DNA from: Oligoflexia bacterium
GTDB lineage: Bacteria > Bdellovibrionota > UBA1018
Length of the DNA: 9,223 bases
Direction: 5' to 3'
Assembly (NCBI GenBank): GCA_903858195.1
Contig: CAIOHW010000418.1
Location: 1-9,223 of the forward strand
The notes below the pieces were generated by a model, which was given only the letters and a program-made list of their open reading frames with translations, did not search any database and was not told where the DNA came from. A program made the position numbers and the translations under genes. This document shows positions 6,385 to 9,223 of the stretch, piece by piece (positions within the stretch are counted from its first letter, which is position 1; the number at the start of each line of letters is the position of its first letter).

Positions 6385-7296
6385 ATGCGAGTCATCTGGG
6401 CCATCGATGCGATCGGCGAGTCAGCCCTCCTGATGGAGCGGTCGGCCGAATTTCTCAGACAGCTGGCTGCGCGCACCGCGCTTGAGATCGAGCCGGTCTC
6501 GGTTCTCGAGGGCATCCGGGCCGAAGCAGGCCTCGAAGACCGGCTCCTCACTGATGACCAGGCGCTCCCCGCGCTCGAACGAAGCCTCCGCTCGCTTGTG
6601 GGCGAATTTGACGACCTTGCGGCCCATTTTCTCGCCCCCAGGGTACTGGGCGGATCCACCTTTCCGGCTGCCAAACGCCTGGCCGCACACGCGGCCTCCG
6701 AATCGGCCCAACTCATCGTGTGCTCAACGCACGCACGAAGCGGGCTCCCTCGGCTGCTGCTCGGAAGCTTCACTGAAGAGCTCCTCAAGATCTCTCAGAC
6801 TCCTGTCGCCGTTGTGAGGGCTCGGCCCGTGCCCGAGCCGTCGCCCGAGACATTGAATGTCGCGTACTGGACGGAGTTCCACGATGGAGACTCCATCCAC
6901 TTTCGCGAAGTCGTGAATGAATGCCGAAGACTGGGCTCCCGCCTTTCGCTCTTTCACTGCCCGGAGCGACTCCTTGAGCCGCTCGTCCAGGGCGGAACCT
7001 ATCTTTTCAGCGGTGCCCAGCCCGTTCTCCACCGCATCACCTCACCCGAGCTCTATCGCCTCGAGCGCAGAGGGCTTGCCTGGGCCCGCTGGGCCGAGCA
7101 CCAGGGGGTGCCCTGCGAATTCACTCTGGACGAAAGGCCTGGCAGTTTTTCAGCCCACTTTATCGAGCTCCTCGAGATGCAAAAATCCGGCATCGCATTC
7201 GTGGCCTGGCAAACCGGGCCCACTGGCCGCGGAGGCGGCCCCCGGCTGCGCGAGGTGCTTAGAAAAGCCCCCTGTCCCGTCTGGGTCCTTCGATGA
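6385..7296 (+). CDS. UspA-like tandem universal stress protein
   Basis: This 303-residue cytoplasmic protein appears to have two USP domains. The first (1-147) starts with a strand RVIWAIDAIGES, with Asp8 at the usual nucleotide-contact position. It ends with SAQLIVCSTHARSGLPRLLLGSFTEELL and TPVAVVRA, a typical USP finish. In the nucleotide motif G-2x-G-9x-G-S/T the final Gly127-Ser128 are kept, but the two earlier glycines are Ser114 and Ala117, so ATP binding may be lost or weak. The second half (about 150-303) is more diverged but has the same overall layout and closes with APCPVWVLR. The ATG at 6385 is preferred, directly preceded by another ATG at 6382; extending the frame further upstream would overlap the previous gene. 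The gap to that gene is about 34 nt. USPs are often found next to transporters, which fits a regulatory role, but this is inference. Confidence 0.82.
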   Translation: MRVIWAIDAIGESALLMERSAEFLRQLAARTALEIEPVSVLEGIRAEAGLEDRLLTDDQALPALERSLRSLVGEFDDLAAHFLAPRVLGGSTFPAAKRLAAHAASESAQLIVCSTHARSGLPRLLLGSFTEELLKISQTPVAVVRARPVPEPSPETLNVAYWTEFHDGDSIHFREVVNECRRLGSRLSLFHCPERLLEPLVQGGTYLFSGAQPVLHRITSPELYRLERRGLAWARWAEHQGVPCEFTLDERPGSFSAHFIELLEMQKSGIAFVAWQTGPTGRGGGPRLREVLRKAPCPVWVLR

Positions 7297-7308
7297 TACC
7301 ATTCGGGC

Positions 7309-8532
7309 ATGGCCCGAAAATTCGAAGTCAGCCTCGACCTCGTGCGTGAGGCCAAAATCTTTCTCGATCGCCACCTCAAGCCTTCTCCGCTACTCAAAAA
7401 TGCGTGGCTCTCGGAGGCCTACGGGTGCGAGGTCTACCTCAAGCTCGAAAACATGCAGCCCATCGGGTCATTCAAGATCCGCGGGGCCTCCTTCCGAATC
7501 TCCAAACTCTCTGCCGAGGAGCGCGCCTGCGGCGTGATCGCAGCCAGTGCCGGCAATCACGCCCAGGGCGTGGCCTGGGGCTCCAGGCTTCAGGGGGTCA
7601 CCGCCAAGATCGTGATGCCGCGAACAGCCCCGCTGCTCAAGATTGAGAACACGCGCGCACTGGGCGCCGAGGTCATCCTCTCGGGCGAGAACTATGATGG
7701 AGCGTTTGCCCATGCCCAGACGCTCGTTGCAGCCGAGGGCCGCGTCTACGTGCCTGCGTTTGAAGATCCGCATGTCATCGCAGGCCAGGGTGTTGTGGCG
7801 GTTGAGCTTCTTGAGCAGGTGCCGGATGCCGACTTCGTTGTGAGCTCGATGGGCGGTGGCGGACTCATGGCCGGAATGGCCACTGTCTACTCGGCCCTGA
7901 GACCGCAGACGAAGCTCGTGGGCGTGCAGGCTTCGGGCGCTCCCTCACTCGTGCGTTCGCTTCGGGCAGGCCAGGTGGTTCCCGCCACCCCGGTCAATAC
8001 GTTTGCAGATGGAATTGCCGTGGGTACGGCAAGCGAGACGCTTCGCGACCTGCTCACAGGCAGGCTTCATCGCACCGTGGAGGTCGATGATGAGACCACG
8101 GCTGCTGCTGTACTCACCCTTCTTGAAAAGGCCAAGACCGTCTCAGAGGGCTCTGCAGCCATCGCCCTGGGCGCGCTCGAACAGCTTCGAGACGAGGTCA
8201 GGGGCAAGAAGGTCGTACTCATCGTGAGCGGCGGCAACATCGATGTGAACGTGCTTTCGCGCATCATTGATCGGGGCATGATCCGCAAGGGCCGAAGGCT
8301 CCGCATGGATGTCGTGATCTCGGATCGTCCCGGGTCGCTTGCCAAGCTCACGCAGCTTTTGGCCCAAAAAGAGGCCAACATCCTTGAGGTGATCCACGAT
8401 CGCAGCAAGCCATCAACCTTGATTGACCAGACCGAGGTTGCGCTCACGCTCGAGACCCGCGGACCGGATCACAGCCGCGAGATCATCGAGGCGCTCGAAA
8501 AGCAGGTCCTCAAGCTTGAGCTTGCGCACTAA
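7309..8532 (+). CDS. ilvA: Threonine ammonia-lyase with ACT domain
   Basis: This 407-residue PLP enzyme should deaminate L-threonine to 2-oxobutanoate and ammonia, the entry to isoleucine synthesis or threonine breakdown. Visible features: the PLP lysine Lys56 in GSFKIRGA, SAGNHAQG at 80-87, the phosphate-binding glycine loop GGGGLMAG at 182-189, and SGGN at 307-310. A single C-terminal ACT domain (about 332-400, starting VVISDRPGSLAKLTQLL) makes it the medium form (about 400 residues), not the long IlvA with two ACT-like domains nor the short TdcB type. ACT domains usually bind amino acids, so feedback by isoleucine or valine is likely but not proven. The symbol could equally be tdcB in some annotations; serine activity is possible. 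The gene starts 12 nt after the USP stop and meets the methyltransferase gene head-on at 8536. Confidence 0.94.
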   Translation: MARKFEVSLDLVREAKIFLDRHLKPSPLLKNAWLSEAYGCEVYLKLENMQPIGSFKIRGASFRISKLSAEERACGVIAASAGNHAQGVAWGSRLQGVTAKIVMPRTAPLLKIENTRALGAEVILSGENYDGAFAHAQTLVAAEGRVYVPAFEDPHVIAGQGVVAVELLEQVPDADFVVSSMGGGGLMAGMATVYSALRPQTKLVGVQASGAPSLVRSLRAGQVVPATPVNTFADGIAVGTASETLRDLLTGRLHRTVEVDDETTAAAVLTLLEKAKTVSEGSAAIALGALEQLRDEVRGKKVVLIVSGGNIDVNVLSRIIDRGMIRKGRRLRMDVVISDRPGSLAKLTQLLAQKEANILEVIHDRSKPSTLIDQTEVALTLETRGPDHSREIIEALEKQVLKLELAH

Positions 8533-8535
8533 TCG

Positions 8536-9180
8536 CTATCTTGTGAGCTCGTAGATGCACTCATCCCTGCGGACCCCGTCTTCGTTTGAAAGAAGCTCGC
8601 GGCTGAGAAGCCGGCATTTGAATTCAGGATAAAGGGCTGAAATCTCCTGCGGGCCCACCGAAAATGGAGGACCGTCTGGATCAGCGGGGGTGCGCTCCAG
8701 TACGATCTGAAGTTGCCTGAAATCGGGGCCCGCGCAATGGGCGATGAGTGACTTGAGATGTTTCGTGTAGTTCTGGCGCATCTCAGGGGGGAGCGCGATC
8801 AGGGCAGCACGGTCGTAAACTGTGCCGATGGGCCCCAGAAGCACTGGATTCATTGAAAAGAAATCGCCCTGATAGATCGTGATGCGTCCGGGTTTTGGTT
8901 CCGCTTGAAACACCTTGAATCCGTCTTGGCGGTGCTCTTGGTGCACCAGGTGATTTTCCGAAAAAAACGCCCGCACCCCGAGCTCGCTCAGCTCCACCCC
9001 GATCACTTCGTGTCCCTGCGAGGCAAGCCACAAAAGGTCGAGGCTCTTTCCACACAAGGGTACGAGCACCCGGGTCGGCGCAAGTTTCGGAAAATGCGCC
9101 ACGAGCCCCGGCTCGACCTCGGTCTGGTGCCAACCCGTCTCTCCGCGCTCCCACCTGCCCAGCCAGAATTGCTTATCCAT
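8536..9180 (-). CDS. tpm: Thiopurine S-methyltransferase family protein
   Basis: This 214-residue SAM-dependent methyltransferase matches the bacterial TPMT family closely: an N-terminal FWLGRWERGETGWHQ, the SAM-site region RVLVPLCGKSLDLLWLASQGHEVIGVELS (about 37-65), and the hallmark YDRAALIALPPEMRQNY in the middle, ending in YELTR. Length is normal for the family. Bacterial members are known to methylate thiopurines and in some species to detoxify selenium or tellurium oxyanions; the native substrate is generally unclear. I chose the ATG at 9180 because homologues start right before the FWxxRW block. An in-frame ATG at 9207 would add nine residues and cannot be excluded. The gene is convergent with the threonine ammonia-lyase, with only 3 nt between stops and no intrinsic terminator in the gap. 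Confidence 0.93.
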   Translation of the reverse strand: MDKQFWLGRWERGETGWHQTEVEPGLVAHFPKLAPTRVLVPLCGKSLDLLWLASQGHEVIGVELSELGVRAFFSENHLVHQEHRQDGFKVFQAEPKPGRITIYQGDFFSMNPVLLGPIGTVYDRAALIALPPEMRQNYTKHLKSLIAHCAGPDFRQLQIVLERTPADPDGPPFSVGPQEISALYPEFKCRLLSRELLSNEDGVRRDECIYELTR

Positions 9181-9223
9181 GCCTAACCCTATAAGTTGCG
9201 GCGTCATGTTAGCTAGAGCTAGG

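Noticed and set aside
8509..8537. Palindrome CTCAAGCTTGAG at the end of the threonine ammonia-lyase as a bidirectional terminator
   Set aside because: It is coding sequence, short, has no unpaired loop of useful size and no T run on either side.
1..9223. CRISPR array, insertion sequence, prophage or attachment-site duplication at the tRNA
   Set aside because: No spaced direct repeats, transposase or integrase coding is present, and no second copy of the tRNA 3' end was seen in the window.

Overview
The window is GC-rich bacterial chromosome, gene-dense and with no visible mobile element. Signal peptides, an AMIN-like envelope protein and C-terminal membrane-anchor tails suggest a Gram-negative organism. 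The matrixin with a Cys/Gly-rich, hydrophobic tail recalls Myxococcota, Bdellovibrionota or other former deltaproteobacteria, but nothing here fixes the phylum.

Left third (68-3024, all on the minus strand): a run of three exported proteins, read from right to left. The first is a secreted protein of a GGxxDGxGM type with a C-terminal transmembrane anchor (2248-3024). The second is a matrixin-type zinc metalloprotease with a CarboxypepD_reg-like domain and a hydrophobic tail (about 504-2183). The third is a small exported AMIN-like protein (68-610). The metalloprotease has frame problems at both ends: no conventional start for its signal peptide, and a 3' end running 107 nt into the next gene. 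These look like indels, either assembly errors or real lesions.

Middle (3025-3206): an 83-nt divergent spacer, then a tRNA-Lys(CUU) with encoded CCA on the plus strand. Only 23 nt separate the tRNA from the next gene.

Right two thirds (3207-8532, all plus strand): a compact run of five genes. It holds a double-domain ABC permease (two MetI-like domains in one chain), a NitT/TauT-type ATPase, a free-standing protein matching the AAA-associated C-terminal domain usually fused to such ATPases, a UspA-like tandem stress protein with an altered nucleotide motif, and a threonine ammonia-lyase with an ACT domain. The first three should form one importer; no substrate-binding protein is present, so the substrate is unknown. 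Spacing is 10-37 nt throughout, so co-transcription is likely.

Right end (8536-9180, minus strand): a thiopurine S-methyltransferase-family gene, convergent with the threonine ammonia-lyase and separated from it by 3 nt. No clearly new system was found. The points most worth a second look are the split ATPase/AAA-associated pair with a fused permease, the damaged or misassembled metalloprotease ends, and the pair of tail-anchored exported proteins.
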